The position numbers and the translations under genes are program-made. Below, one piece after another: positions 50,058-58,504 of a stretch of DNA of 64,000 bases; within the stretch, counting starts at the first letter, position 1, and the number at the start of each line of letters is the position of its first letter. Location of the stretch: the NCBI RefSeq assembly GCF_050496545.1, contig NZ_JBNVZV010000018.1, forward strand, positions 25,071-89,070. Direction: 5' to 3'. This DNA is from Phycicoccus avicenniae_A (lineage in GTDB: Bacteria > Actinomycetota > Actinomycetes > Actinomycetales > Dermatophilaceae). The notes beneath the pieces were generated by a model that saw only the letters and a program-made list of their open reading frames with translations, ran no database searches and was not told where the DNA came from.

Positions 50058-50522
50058 ATGGCAACCCCCGACTACGTCCTGCGGCTGCGCGAGGGCATCG
50101 GTCACGACCTGCTGTGGCTGCCCGGCGTGACGGCCGTGGTGCTGCGCGGGGACGAGGTGCTGCTGGTGAAGCGGGCCGACACGGGTGAGTGGACGCCGGT
50201 GACGGGGATCTGTGACCCCGGCGAGCACCCGGCGGTGACGGCGGTGCGCGAGTGCCTCGAGGAGACCGGGGTCGAGTGCGAGGTCGAGCTGCTCGCGTGG
50301 GTGGGGGTGACCGGGGTGGTCACCTACCCCAACGGCGACCGGTCGCAGTACGTCGACCACACCTTCCGGTGCCGGTACGTCGGTGGCGAGGCCCACGTGG
50401 CCGACGACGAGTCCGCGGACGTGCGGTGGTTCCCGCTCGACGGGCTGCCGGCGATGGCGGCGGTGCAGCGGGAGCGGGTCTCGGTGGCGGTGGGGCACGA
50501 GGGGCCCACACGGTTCGTGTAG
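50058..50522 (+). CDS. NUDIX hydrolase
   Basis: 154 residues from ATG 50058 (GAGGAG upstream). The Nudix box GICDPGEHPAVTAVRECLEE continues to TGV at about residues 55-77, with the REcLEETG core intact. LPGVTAVVLRGDEVLLVKRA precedes it. It hydrolyses a nucleoside diphosphate linked to some group X; FADDDESADVRWFPLDGLP-type C-terminal features (VADDESADVRWFPLDGLPAM) are common in MutT-like members. Substrate unknown. Confidence 0.9.
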   Translation: MATPDYVLRLREGIGHDLLWLPGVTAVVLRGDEVLLVKRADTGEWTPVTGICDPGEHPAVTAVRECLEETGVECEVELLAWVGVTGVVTYPNGDRSQYVDHTFRCRYVGGEAHVADDESADVRWFPLDGLPAMAAVQRERVSVAVGHEGPTRFV

Positions 50523-50653
50523 CTGCTCACGCCGGGTCATCGGGGCCGGTGATGGCCGGTATCCGGTTGTGCTGCAGGTGAGTACCTGTGGACGACGCGG
50601 ATGGGTGTCGGTGGGCGTCGGTACGATGGGGGCAGCAGGGAAGGGGGCCGATA

Positions 50654-52195
50654 ATGGCCGGCACGAGCGCAGCGGAGCGGATGCTGGCGGCCGCCCGTGA
50701 CGCGCGTGCGACGGTCGGGGAGGCGCTGGACGAGGTCGGGACCGGAGGGTCGGTCGAGGGCTGGACGGACGTCGTGGGGGAGTTGCAGGCCGTCATCGAC
50801 ACCGCCACGGCGGCCCAGGACGCGGCGATCGTGCGGCTGGCCGCCGTCGAGCACGAGTGGGCCGAGGACGGGACGGTCACCGAGCTCCTCCGTCCCCTTG
50901 GGCACGTCGCGCTCGACGCCCCCGCCGTCCTCTCGGGTGTCCTGAACCTGACGGCGGTGCAGGCCGAGCGGCGCGTCCGGCATGCCGTCCGGCTGGCGGC
51001 CGACGGTCCGGAGGGGGCGTCGGCGTCCACCGGCCTCGGCGGGTTGCACGAAGCGATGGCTGCGGGTCGGCTCGACGCCTACCGGGGACAGGTCGTGGCC
51101 CACGAGCTCGAGGAGGTGCCGAGCGCTGTCGCCCGGGCCGTCGTCGAGGCGCTCGACCCGTGGCTCGACCGCGAGGACGCCGGCGCCCTGCGCCGCCGGT
51201 GCCGGCGGCTGCTCGCCCGCATCAGCCCGGACCTGCTGCGGCAGCGCGCGGTCCGTGCACGCAGCGAGAGCGGCCTGCGCCGGTGGGTCGACGAGCCGGG
51301 GGTCGACACCTGGCTCGGGACCTTCCCGTCCGAGGAGGCGTGCGCGGCGTGGGCGGCCATCGACGCGCTCGCGCAGCGGTACGTCGCCGACGGCACCTGC
51401 GAGCGCATCGACCGCGCCCGGGCCCGGGCGCTGACCGACCTCGTGACCTCCAACGCCACGATCGACCTGCGCGTGACGCTCACCGCACCGGTCGACGGTG
51501 TGGGCGAGCAGGCCGTCGTCGAGGGCCGACCCGCCGACCTCGTGCCCGTCCACGGCCCGGCCGCCGGCGAGCCGGTGCTCGTGGAGCGCGGATGGCTGGA
51601 GCGGGCGGTGGCCCTGACCTCCGTGGGCCGCGACCACCTCGGGCGTCCGGTGCTCGCCTGCGACCTCCGGACCGGCGGTCTCCTCGACCCCGAGGACCGG
51701 CTGCGCACCGCCGCGTACCGCCCCGGAGCCGAGCTGATCCGCTTCGTGCGCGCCCGTGACGGCCGGTGCCGCTTCCCCGGTTGCCACGTGGCGGCGCGGT
51801 TCTGCGACCTCGACCACGTCGTCTCCTGGCCCACGGGCCCCACCTCGGCCGCCAACCTCGTCTGCCTCTGCCGCCGCCACCACCGCATCAAGCAGCGGGC
51901 CGGGTGGTGGGTGCGCCTGGCTCCCGACGGCACGGCGACGTGGACCGATCCCACCGGGAGGACCCGGACCAGCGGGCCGCGGGACCATCGGGACACGACG
52001 CTGCGCGACACCGGGACCGATCGCCCCGCCGTCCCGGCGAACCTGCGCGGCGAGCCGGCCGGCGCCCCGCACTCGGCGCTCGAGCACCGCCTCGAGCACC
52101 ATCCGCCGCCGGCGCGGCCCTGGGTCCTCGAGTACGACCCTCGACTCGGACATCGCCGCCGATGCGTCATCCCCCCGGGCGACCCGCCCTTCTGA
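50654..52195 (+). CDS. DUF222/13E12-family protein with C-terminal HNH endonuclease domain
   Basis: 513 residues. ATG 50654 with AAGGGGG 5-9 nt upstream is preferred to GTG 50588. The long DUF222 (13E12 repeat) helical domain covers about residues 20-330: VIDTATAAQDAAIVRLAAVE, LTAVQAERRVRHAVRLA, EAMAAGRLDAYRGQVVAHEL. The HNH domain is near residues 365-420, RDGRCRFPGCHVAARFCDLD, HVVSWPTGPTSAANLVCLCR, RHHRIKQ, with the two Cys pairs and DHV/RRHH residues of a His-Cys finger. This family occurs in many copies in actinobacterial genomes, sometimes linked to mobile DNA; its function is unproven. The C-terminal 90 residues are Pro/Arg-rich. Confidence 0.88.
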   Translation: MAGTSAAERMLAAARDARATVGEALDEVGTGGSVEGWTDVVGELQAVIDTATAAQDAAIVRLAAVEHEWAEDGTVTELLRPLGHVALDAPAVLSGVLNLTAVQAERRVRHAVRLAADGPEGASASTGLGGLHEAMAAGRLDAYRGQVVAHELEEVPSAVARAVVEALDPWLDREDAGALRRRCRRLLARISPDLLRQRAVRARSESGLRRWVDEPGVDTWLGTFPSEEACAAWAAIDALAQRYVADGTCERIDRARARALTDLVTSNATIDLRVTLTAPVDGVGEQAVVEGRPADLVPVHGPAAGEPVLVERGWLERAVALTSVGRDHLGRPVLACDLRTGGLLDPEDRLRTAAYRPGAELIRFVRARDGRCRFPGCHVAARFCDLDHVVSWPTGPTSAANLVCLCRRHHRIKQRAGWWVRLAPDGTATWTDPTGRTRTSGPRDHRDTTLRDTGTDRPAVPANLRGEPAGAPHSALEHRLEHHPPPARPWVLEYDPRLGHRRRCVIPPGDPPF

Positions 52196-52216
52196 TGTCG
52201 GTGGCCCTGGCCTCGC

Positions 52217-52591
52217 TCAGAGCACGTGGTGCGCGATGAGCCGGTTGAGGTAGGCGACGTCGGTGTTCCCCTTGAACTCGAACTTCACGCGCCCGAGGCC
52301 GGAGAACCAGAGCTCGAGCTCGGCGTCGAGGTCGAACGTGCCGGCCGTCTCGAGCGAGAACGCCTGCACCTTGGAGAAGGGCAGGGAGGTGAAGTCCTTC
52401 TTCTTGCCCGTCAGGCCCTGGACGTTGACGGCGATGATCCGCTTGCTCGTGAAGACGATGTAGTCCCGCATCCCCTTGAAGGCCAGGAAGCCCTGCTCCC
52501 CCTCGATGAGCAGGGGGTCGATCTGCCCGGCGATGGACGAGTAGTCCACCCGACCCAGCTTGACGTAGCTCGCGTTCTGGAAGTCGATCAT
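52217..52591 (-). CDS. Bacterial PH-domain protein (bPH_1/DUF1696)
   Basis: 124 residues, translated from ATG 52591 with TAGGGT 7 nt upstream (leaderless). A single PH-like barrel: GQIDPLLIEGEQGFLAFKGM, RDYIVFTSKRIIAVNVQGLT, GKKKDFTSLPFSKVQAFSLE, TAGTFDLDAELELWFSGLGR, VKFEFKGNTDVAYLNRLIAH. Proteins of this family form ring-like oligomers in crystal structures; their cellular role is unclear. Confidence 0.88.
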   Translation of the reverse strand: MIDFQNASYVKLGRVDYSSIAGQIDPLLIEGEQGFLAFKGMRDYIVFTSKRIIAVNVQGLTGKKKDFTSLPFSKVQAFSLETAGTFDLDAELELWFSGLGRVKFEFKGNTDVAYLNRLIAHHVL

Positions 52592-52598
52592 GGCCTCG

Positions 52599-52604
52599 AC
52601 CCTA
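52599..52604 (-). promoter_or_regulatory. -10 element TAGGGT (minus strand), leaderless start
   Basis: On the minus strand TAGGGT ends 7 nt before ATG 52591, with no ribosome site between. Confidence 0.5.
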
Positions 52605-52650
52605 CGAGGGGACGCGCGAAAGGGTGGCGCGGCTGAGGACCCGACGCCGG

Positions 52651-53034
52651 GTGACCGACACTGGTGAGGTGGACGCCACCCTGCGCATCGAGATCTTCCC
52701 GGTCGACCTCGACGCGACCGTCGACTTCTACGGCCGGCTGGGCTTCGAGCTGCTGGGGAGGAGCGACGGACCGCCCCGCTACGCGAGCCTGCGCCTCGGT
52801 GGGGTCCGGCTCGGCGCCGCCGAGGCGGCGCCGGTCCCACCCGGGGCCCGTGCGTACCCCGTCGGCACCGAGATCGTCGTCGAGGTCGACGACGTCCACG
52901 CCGAGCGGGACCGCTTCGTGGCCGCGGGGATCGTGCTCGCCGAGGACCTGACGCCGAGGCCCTGGGGCCTGACCGACCTCCGCCTCACCGACCCGGACGG
53001 CTACTACTGGCGCTTCACCGGACGCAGGCCGTGA
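52651..53034 (+). CDS. VOC-family protein (glyoxalase-like)
   Basis: 127 residues from GTG 52651 (GAGGA at 52635-52639); GTG 52624 and GTG 52669 are in the same frame, so the start is uncertain. A single VOC domain: LRIEIFPVDLDATVDFYGRL, GFELLGRSDGPPRYASLRLG, GTEIVVEVDDVHAERDRFVA, AGIVLAEDLTPRPWGLTDLR, LTDPDGYYWRFTG. The final DPDGYYW is the usual end of glyoxalase-type domains. Its stop overlaps the GTG of the acetyltransferase gene. Confidence 0.82.
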   Translation: MTDTGEVDATLRIEIFPVDLDATVDFYGRLGFELLGRSDGPPRYASLRLGGVRLGAAEAAPVPPGARAYPVGTEIVVEVDDVHAERDRFVAAGIVLAEDLTPRPWGLTDLRLTDPDGYYWRFTGRRP

Positions 53035-53630
53035 GCGTGGCGGACGGGACCTCCGGGGAGGCGGCGGGGCGCGACGGTGGCAGCCCGGTCGAGGACCCGA
53101 CCGCGGAAGGTGGTCTCGTGCTCCGGACCGAGCACCTGGTGCTTCGGTCGTGGCGCCCGGAGGACGCCGCTGTGCGACACCTGATGTGGGCCGAGCGCGA
53201 CCCGCGGGTGCCCCCGCACCGAGGGCTGGACGCGAAGGGGCACCCCACCGTCGCGGAGCTCGAGGCCGAGATCCGTCGGGCGGCACCACCCACCCCCGAT
53301 GCCCCCGGCGTGCTCGCCCTCGAGTGCCGCGACGGGGGCGGCGTCGTCGGCTCGTGCGGACTCGTCGACACCGGGCGGGGCGCGGCGGGCGAGCCGGAGC
53401 TCGCCGTCGAGCTGCTCCGCAGCGCGCAGGGCCGCGGATGGGCGACGGAGGCGTCGCTGGCGGTGCTCGCCCTGGCGCGCGACCTCGGCCACGCCCGCAC
53501 CTGGGCGACGGTCTGGGACTGGAACACCCCGTCGCGCCGGCTGCTGGCCCGGCTCGGCTTCGAGGACACCGGACGCACCGAGGTCGACCCGGAGCGGGGC
53601 GTCACGCTCTTCCTCGTCCGGCACCACTGA
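53031..53630 (+). CDS. GNAT-family N-acetyltransferase
   Basis: 199 residues from GTG 53031 (GTGA overlap with the VOC gene). After a ~30-residue disordered start comes a RimJ/RimL-like domain: LVLRTEHLVLRSWRPEDAAV, GVLALECRDGGGVVGSCGLV, ELAVELLRSAQGRGWATEAS with the acetyl-CoA loop (Q/R-x-x-G-x-A), then TVWDWNTPSRRLLARLGFED. The acceptor is unknown: protein N-terminus, antibiotic or small amine are all possible. Confidence 0.86.
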   Translation: MSVADGTSGEAAGRDGGSPVEDPTAEGGLVLRTEHLVLRSWRPEDAAVRHLMWAERDPRVPPHRGLDAKGHPTVAELEAEIRRAAPPTPDAPGVLALECRDGGGVVGSCGLVDTGRGAAGEPELAVELLRSAQGRGWATEASLAVLALARDLGHARTWATVWDWNTPSRRLLARLGFEDTGRTEVDPERGVTLFLVRHH

Positions 53631-53702
53631 CGTCGCCGACCGGGGTTGACCGCCGCCGCACGACGCCGCAGGCTGGGGTCCCGGGACGGACGGAGGGGTG
53701 CC

Positions 53703-54269
53703 ATGGGGCGGTTGGTGTACGCGGCGAACATCTCGCTCGACGGGTTCCTGGAGGACGAGACCGGCGCCTTCGACTGGTCCGTTCCCGACGAGGCGGTCCA
53801 CGCCTTCTGGAACGAGCACGAGCGGGGCATCGGCACCTCGCTCTACGGCCGGCGCCTCTACGAGACGATGCGCGTCTGGGCCGACGACGACTGGCTGGTC
53901 GGCGAGCCGGACGTCGTCCGCGAGTACGCGGAGATCTGGCGGGACACCGACCGGATCGTCTACTCCCGGTCCCTCACCGAGGTGTCCACCCCGCGCACCA
54001 GGCTGGAGAGCGAGTTCGACCCCGAGGCGGTCCGGCGGCTCAAGGAGGAGTCCGCCGCGGACCTCAGCATCGGCGGGGCGGGCATCGCGGTCGAGGCCTT
54101 CCGGCACGGGCTGGTCGACGAGACGGCGCTGCTGCTCTGCCCCGTCCTCGTCGGGGGCGGCAAGCCGGCCCTGCCCCGGGGCGTGCGCCTCGACCTCGAG
54201 CTACTGGAGCAGCGGCGGTTCGACAACGGCGTCGTGTACCTCCGCCACGCAGTGCGGAACCCCGGCTGA
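53703..54269 (+). CDS. Dihydrofolate reductase-fold (RibD C-terminal-like) protein
   Basis: 188 residues from ATG 53703 (GGAGGGG upstream). Features: LVYAANISLDGFLEDETGAF, TSLYGRRLYETMRVW, RIVYSRSLTEV, SAADLSIGGAGIAVEAFRHG, LVDETALLLCPVLVGGGKPA. The family (PF01872) binds NADPH; members range from riboflavin reductases to many uncharacterised reductases. The folate-site residues of true DHFR are not evident. Confidence 0.86.
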   Translation: MGRLVYAANISLDGFLEDETGAFDWSVPDEAVHAFWNEHERGIGTSLYGRRLYETMRVWADDDWLVGEPDVVREYAEIWRDTDRIVYSRSLTEVSTPRTRLESEFDPEAVRRLKEESAADLSIGGAGIAVEAFRHGLVDETALLLCPVLVGGGKPALPRGVRLDLELLEQRRFDNGVVYLRHAVRNPG

Positions 54270-54277
54270 CCGACTCC

Positions 54278-54958
54278 TCAGTACCGGCGCCAGCGCAGGG
54301 CCACGGCGTAGTCGACGGTCATCCCCTCGTGCGACGCCAGCACCGCCTCGGCCGGCCCCGGCGGCAGCTCGATGCGCACCACCGCCTCCAGGTCCTCGCG
54401 CCGCTCGAACGTCCACTCGATGGTCAGCGCCTCCGTCGTGAAGCCCTGCCGGTCCCAGAACCGTTGCACGGCAACGGCGTCGTACGTCGGGTAGGCCTGC
54501 GAGAACCACGCCCCGAAGGTCGAGCGCGTCGCGTCGTTGTCGACGAGGCAGGCCACGCCGCCCGGACGCACCACCCGCTCCAGCTCGACGAGGCCCGGCT
54601 CGCACCCGGCGCCGAAGAAGTACGCCCAGCGGGCGTGCACGACGTCGACGGACCCGTCGGCCAGCGGCAGGGCCTCGGCGTCCCCGGCCACCACCCGGGC
54701 GCGGGATCCTCTGGCCCGCAACCGGTTCGCGGCCCGACGGACGAGCGGCAGGTGCGGCTCGACCCCGACCACGCGCGCCCCCCGCTCGGCGAAGCGCGGC
54801 AGGTGGAACCCGGTGCCGCACCCGACGTCGAGGAGGTCGGCCCCTCGCAGCGGGTGCAGTGACTCGAGGGCCCGGTCAATGACCCCCGCTCGGTCCGACG
54901 CGAGGTTCTCGAGCTCGTAGACCTCGGGGGTGTCCCAGATGTTCGGGCTGCGGATCAT
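54278..54958 (-). CDS. SAM-dependent methyltransferase, class I (Methyltransf_11)
   Basis: 226 residues from ATG 54958. The SAM-binding motif is LLDVGCGTGFHLPRFAERGA at about residues 42-61, followed by acidic VVGVEPHLPLVRRA, GDAEALPLADGSVDVVHARW and VVRPGGVACLVDND. The substrate is unknown. Its N-terminus (NIWDTPEVYELEN) resembles small-molecule methyltransferases. The Cys-rich protein gene lies 26 bp upstream on the same strand. Confidence 0.88.
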   Translation of the reverse strand: MIRSPNIWDTPEVYELENLASDRAGVIDRALESLHPLRGADLLDVGCGTGFHLPRFAERGARVVGVEPHLPLVRRAANRLRARGSRARVVAGDAEALPLADGSVDVVHARWAYFFGAGCEPGLVELERVVRPGGVACLVDNDATRSTFGAWFSQAYPTYDAVAVQRFWDRQGFTTEALTIEWTFERREDLEAVVRIELPPGPAEAVLASHEGMTVDYAVALRWRRY

Positions 54959-54984
54959 GGTGCGGCGGAACGGCTCTGGACGGC

Positions 54985-55893
54985 TCAGGACGACGGGGGA
55001 ACCGGGTGCGCCGGCTCGTTCGAGCCCTCCGGCAGGGCTGACCCACCCTTGACGCGTGGCACCTTGGCGCGCCGGCCGCCGATGGTGTCGGCCTCGCGCG
55101 TCGCGGGGTGCACGAGCAGGGGGATGAGCTTGCGCGCGCCCACGGTCCGCGCGTGCCGGACCGCCGCGAGGTGTGCCTCGCACCGCAGGACGAGCTCGTC
55201 GTACCCGGCCTGCCCCATCAGCGCCACCAGCTCGGCGTGGCTGCTGCGGTAGACCGGCTCGCGCCCCACGTGGGCCTCCGGGTTGGACGAGCAGTACCAG
55301 TCGAGGTCGTGGCCGCCCGGCCCCCATCCACGCCGCGTGTACTCCGCGATCGTGACCTCGAGGTAGGAGGTGTCGTCCGGCTGCTCGACGGTGCGGTACG
55401 ACCGGCGGATCGGCAGCTGCCAGCAGACGTCCGGCTTCACCTCGTGCGGCGCTTGCCCGGTGAGCACGGCGTGCTGGTGCAGCGCGCACCCGGCGCCGGC
55501 GGGGAAGCCGGGCCGGTTGAGGAAGATGCACGCGCCGTCGACGACCTTGGTCTTGCGGTCGCCGTCCTCGTCGACCTCGGTCCAGGCCGAGCGGCGGGCG
55601 GGGTCCTTGTCGCCGTTCTTGCCGAACCCGGGGTGGTGCTGCCACTCGTCCTCGCCGAGCTCGCCGACGACCGCCCGCACCCGCTCGAGGTCGTCGTCGT
55701 CGGTGAAGTGGGCGCCGAGGGTGCAGCACCCGTCGTCCGGGCGGTCCGCGTAGATGCCCCGGCAGCCGGAGCCGAAGATGCAGGTCCAGCTCGAGGTCAG
55801 CCAGGTGAGGTCGACGCGGAAGCGCTGGCCGGCATCGGACGGGTCGGCGAACTCGGCCCAGGTGCGCGGGATGTCGAGGGAGGCTTCGGGCAC
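54985..55893 (-). CDS. Cys-rich conserved-type protein, possible metal or Fe-S cluster binder
   Basis: 302 residues from GTG 55893, with TAGGGT 6 nt upstream (leaderless). Nine Cys, most in a pattern suggestive of a cluster: C38, C44, C56 and C57 (CIFGSGCRGIYADRPDDGCC), then single Cys in VDGACIFLNRPG, GAGCALHQHA, VCWQLPIRR, DWYCSSNP and LRCEAH. The arrangement recalls zinc/iron-chelating YkgJ/DUF3109 proteins, but the assignment is tentative. The C-terminal tail is disordered. No membrane segment. Divergent from the exopolyphosphatase gene. Confidence 0.75.
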   Translation of the reverse strand: MPEASLDIPRTWAEFADPSDAGQRFRVDLTWLTSSWTCIFGSGCRGIYADRPDDGCCTLGAHFTDDDDLERVRAVVGELGEDEWQHHPGFGKNGDKDPARRSAWTEVDEDGDRKTKVVDGACIFLNRPGFPAGAGCALHQHAVLTGQAPHEVKPDVCWQLPIRRSYRTVEQPDDTSYLEVTIAEYTRRGWGPGGHDLDWYCSSNPEAHVGREPVYRSSHAELVALMGQAGYDELVLRCEAHLAAVRHARTVGARKLIPLLVHPATREADTIGGRRAKVPRVKGGSALPEGSNEPAHPVPPSS

Positions 55894-55899
55894 CCACCC

Positions 55900-55905
55900 A
55901 CCCTA
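55900..55905 (-). promoter_or_regulatory. -10 element TAGGGT (minus strand), leaderless start
   Basis: On the minus strand TAGGGT ends 6 nt before GTG 55893. A plus-strand TAGGTT at 55949-55954 faces the other way. Confidence 0.5.
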
Positions 55906-55948
55906 TGCACGCGGACGGGCGGTAGGCCCCGGTCCACGCCGCACCCAC

Positions 55949-55954
55949 TAGGTT
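55949..55954 (+). promoter_or_regulatory. -10 element TAGGTT, leaderless start
   Basis: TAGGTT lies 7 nt before ATG 55962 of the exopolyphosphatase-like gene, with no ribosome site between. Confidence 0.5.
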
Positions 55955-55961
55955 TGCCCCC

Positions 55962-56888
55962 ATGCGCCTCGGTGTCGTCGACGTCGGTTCCAACACCGTC
56001 CACCTCCTCGTCGTCGACGCCCACCCCGGGGCCCAGCCCCTTCCCGCCAGCAAGCACAAGATCGACCTGCGCCTCTCCGAGCACGTCGAGGACGGCGGTC
56101 GCATCGCCGACGGCGGGCGCGAGGCCCTCGCCGACTTCGTGGCCGAGTGCCTGACGGTCGCCGAGGACCAGGGCGTCGAGGACCTGCGCGGCTTCGTGAC
56201 CAGCGCCATCCGCGAGGCCCCGAACGGCCAGGAGGTCCTCGACCACGTCGCCGAGCGCACCGGCGTGCGGCTCGACGTCCTGACCGGCGAGGAGGAGGCC
56301 CGGCTCACCTTCCTCGCCGTCCGCCGCTGGTTCGGCTGGTCGGCCGGCACGCTGCTCGTCGCCGACATCGGCGGCGGTTCCCTCGAGCTGGCGATGGGCA
56401 TGGACGAGGAGCCAGACGTCGCCATCTCCGTGCCGCTCGGTGCGGGCCGGGTCACCCGTGACCTGCTGCCCGGTGACCCGCCCTCGCCGGACGCCGTGCG
56501 CGAGGCCCGCCGCGTCGTGCGCGCGACCATCGCGGCCGAGCTGCGTCCGCTCGCCAAGGCCGGTGCCCCGGACCTCGCGGTCGGGACCTCCAAGACGATG
56601 CGCTCGCTGGCCCGCATCTGCGGGGCCGCCCCCAGCTCGGAGGGGATGTACGAGGCGCGGGTGCTGCCGCGCGAGGCGCTGGCCGAGCGGCTCCCCGAGA
56701 TCGCCGCGATGACCGCCGCCGAGCGCGCCGACCTGCCGGGCGTCTCGGGCTCGCGCTCGCGCCAGCTGCTCGCGGGGGCGATCGTCGCGGACGCCACCAT
56801 GGACCTGCTCGGGCTCGACCAGCTCCAGATCTGCCCCTGGGCGCTGCGCGAGGGCATCCTCCTGCGGCACCTCGACCGGATGGGGTGA
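55962..56888 (+). CDS. Ppx/GppA phosphatase family protein (exopolyphosphatase-like)
   Basis: 308 residues, the short actinobacterial form (no C-terminal HD domain). ASKHA-fold motifs: VVDVGSNTVHLLVVDAH for phosphate 1, FVTSAIREAPNGQEVLDHV, LTGEEEARLTFLAVRRWFGW, VADIGGGSLELAMGMDEEPD for phosphate 2, and SVPLGAGRVTRD. It hydrolyses polyphosphate ends or (p)ppGpp gamma phosphate; which one cannot be decided. The stop overlaps the GTG of the next gene, and the two are commonly paired in actinobacteria. Confidence 0.9.
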   Translation: MRLGVVDVGSNTVHLLVVDAHPGAQPLPASKHKIDLRLSEHVEDGGRIADGGREALADFVAECLTVAEDQGVEDLRGFVTSAIREAPNGQEVLDHVAERTGVRLDVLTGEEEARLTFLAVRRWFGWSAGTLLVADIGGGSLELAMGMDEEPDVAISVPLGAGRVTRDLLPGDPPSPDAVREARRVVRATIAAELRPLAKAGAPDLAVGTSKTMRSLARICGAAPSSEGMYEARVLPREALAERLPEIAAMTAAERADLPGVSGSRSRQLLAGAIVADATMDLLGLDQLQICPWALREGILLRHLDRMG

Positions 56889-57673
56889 GCGTGGCCGCGC
56901 CCCGGGTGACGCTGTCCACGGCGTCGGTCTATCCCGAGGGATGCGCCGCCGCCTTCGCCACCGCCGCCCGGCTCGGCTACGACGGGGTCGAGGTGATGGT
57001 CTGGACCGACCCGCTGACCCGGGAAGCCGGTGCGCTGCAGCGTCTCTCGGAGCTGCACGGGGTACCGGTGCTCTCGGTCCACGCCCCGACGCTCCTCGTG
57101 ACGCAGCGCGTGTGGGGCACCGACCCGTGGGACAAGGTCGACCGCTCCGTCGAGCTCGCCCAGGACCTCGGTGCCGACACGGTCGTCCTCCACCCGCCGT
57201 TCCGTTGGCAGCGCGACTACGCGCGCGGCTTCGCCGATGGGGTCGCGGTGCGCGAGAGCGACTCCGGCATCACGCTCGCCGTCGAGAACATGTACCCGTG
57301 GCGGGCTAACGCCCGCAGTCGCGAGCTCGAGGCCTACCTCCCGCACTGGGACCCGGTGGAGCAGCCCTACGACCACGTGACGGTCGACCTGTCGCACACC
57401 GCGACCGCCGGCTCGGACGCCCTCGAGATGGTCGAGCGGCTGGGCCCGCGCCTCACGCACCTCCACCTCGCCGACGGCTCGGGCGCCCCGCGCGACGAGC
57501 ACCTCGTGCCCGGCCGCGGTGGCCAGCCGTGCGGGGAGGTGCTCGAGACCCTCGCGGGTGCCGGCTACGACGGACAGGTCGTGGTGGAGGTCGCCACTCG
57601 CAAGGGCGACGAGGCCCAGCGCGAGCTCGACCTCGCCGAGTCCCTCGCCTTTGCCCGCCTGCACCTCGGCTGA
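56885..57673 (+). CDS. Xylose isomerase-like TIM-barrel protein (sugar phosphate isomerase/epimerase)
   Basis: 262 residues from GTG 56885 (GTGA overlap). AP endonuclease 2/xylose isomerase-like barrel: VTLSTASVYPEGCAAAFATA, LGYDGVEVMVWTDPLTREAG, VLSVHAPTLLVTQRVWGTDP, LGADTVVLHPPFRWQRDYAR, ITLAVENMYPW with metal Glu, VTVDLSHTATAGSDALEMVE, LTHLHLADGSGAPRDEHLVP, GQVVVEVATRKGD. Metal-binding His/Glu/Asp positions look intact, so it is probably an active enzyme of unknown substrate. Confidence 0.86.
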   Translation: MSVAAPRVTLSTASVYPEGCAAAFATAARLGYDGVEVMVWTDPLTREAGALQRLSELHGVPVLSVHAPTLLVTQRVWGTDPWDKVDRSVELAQDLGADTVVLHPPFRWQRDYARGFADGVAVRESDSGITLAVENMYPWRANARSRELEAYLPHWDPVEQPYDHVTVDLSHTATAGSDALEMVERLGPRLTHLHLADGSGAPRDEHLVPGRGGQPCGEVLETLAGAGYDGQVVVEVATRKGDEAQRELDLAESLAFARLHLG

Positions 57674-57707
57674 CCGCCGGGACGAGCCATCCGCGGGTGG
57701 GGCGCGC

Positions 57708-58436
57708 TCAGGACCTCGTGCCCACCGAGGAGACGGTCAGCTGCGGGGAGTCGCCGGTCGACCCCTGGCAGGCCTGCAGCGGACGGGCGACGTAGGCGGC
57801 GTCGGTCGAGCCCGGCGGGTAGACGCGCAGGCCGTCGGCCGTCGTCGGGGCGCACGAGCGCGAGGGGTATACGCCGGCGTCGACGACCCGCAGGAGGGCG
57901 GTGGTCGACGCGTCCGGCGCCAGGGTGACGGCCACGGCCGACCCGGTGCGCGCGGCGGGGGCACCGATCTGGGTCCCGTCGCCCTTGCCGACGAACGAGA
58001 CGCCCGGGAAGCCGGACAGCCGGCACGCGGACCCGCCCGTGTTGCGGAAGGTGAGGAGCAGGTAGGTGCTGCCCGCCGCACCGGAGCCGGCCGGGGTGCG
58101 CAGGCCGACGGCGAGGTGCCCGACGGTGCAGCGCGCCGGGGTCCCTTCGGCGCCCGTGGTGCCGCTGCCCCCCGAGGTGGCGGTCGACGCGCCGGTCGAC
58201 CCGTCGGTCGGCGTCGCGGCGTCCGACGGGGCGGGCGAGGACTCCGTCGGGGTGGCGCTCGGCGAGGCGGACGAGGAGGACGTGGGCGAGGGGCCGGGGG
58301 ACAGGCCCGTGCCGCTCGCCCGTCCGCCGGACTCGAGGCCGTTGCCGCAGCCGGACAGCAGGACGAGGGAGGCCAGTGCGGCGGTGACGGCCGAGGCGGT
58401 GCGGACGGTGCGGTGCGTGGCTGCTGTCGTGTGCAT
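57708..58436 (-). CDS. DUF4232 lipoprotein
   Basis: 242 residues from ATG 58436. The signal has a lipobox LLSGC (Cys near residue 30). A Ser/Thr/Pro-rich linker of about 70 residues follows. The C-terminal DUF4232 domain has RCTVGHLAVGLRTPAGSGAA, STYLLLTFRNTGGSACRLSG, FPGVSFVGKG, and final Cys pair CAPTT...LQACQG. It lies just downstream of a two-component pair but has its own TAGCGT 7 nt before the start, so it can be expressed alone. DUF4232 proteins are surface-exposed and uncharacterised. Confidence 0.87.
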   Translation of the reverse strand: MHTTAATHRTVRTASAVTAALASLVLLSGCGNGLESGGRASGTGLSPGPSPTSSSSASPSATPTESSPAPSDAATPTDGSTGASTATSGGSGTTGAEGTPARCTVGHLAVGLRTPAGSGAAGSTYLLLTFRNTGGSACRLSGFPGVSFVGKGDGTQIGAPAARTGSAVAVTLAPDASTTALLRVVDAGVYPSRSCAPTTADGLRVYPPGSTDAAYVARPLQACQGSTGDSPQLTVSSVGTRS

Positions 58437-58443
58437 GTCCCCG

Positions 58444-58449
58444 ACGCTA
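58444..58449 (-). promoter_or_regulatory. -10 element TAGCGT (minus strand), leaderless start
   Basis: On the minus strand TAGCGT ends 7 nt before ATG 58436, in the 68-bp gap after the histidine kinase gene. Confidence 0.5.
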
Positions 58450-58504
58450 GGACGGGCGCGTCGCGGGGCGGCGCCGGCCGGGTCACGGTGGGCGGCAGGC
58501 TTCG

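Noticed and set aside
50654..52195. DUF222/HNH gene as evidence for an intein or an active mobile intron
   Set aside because: No interrupted host gene, splice motifs or terminal repeats; the family is a stand-alone actinobacterial type.
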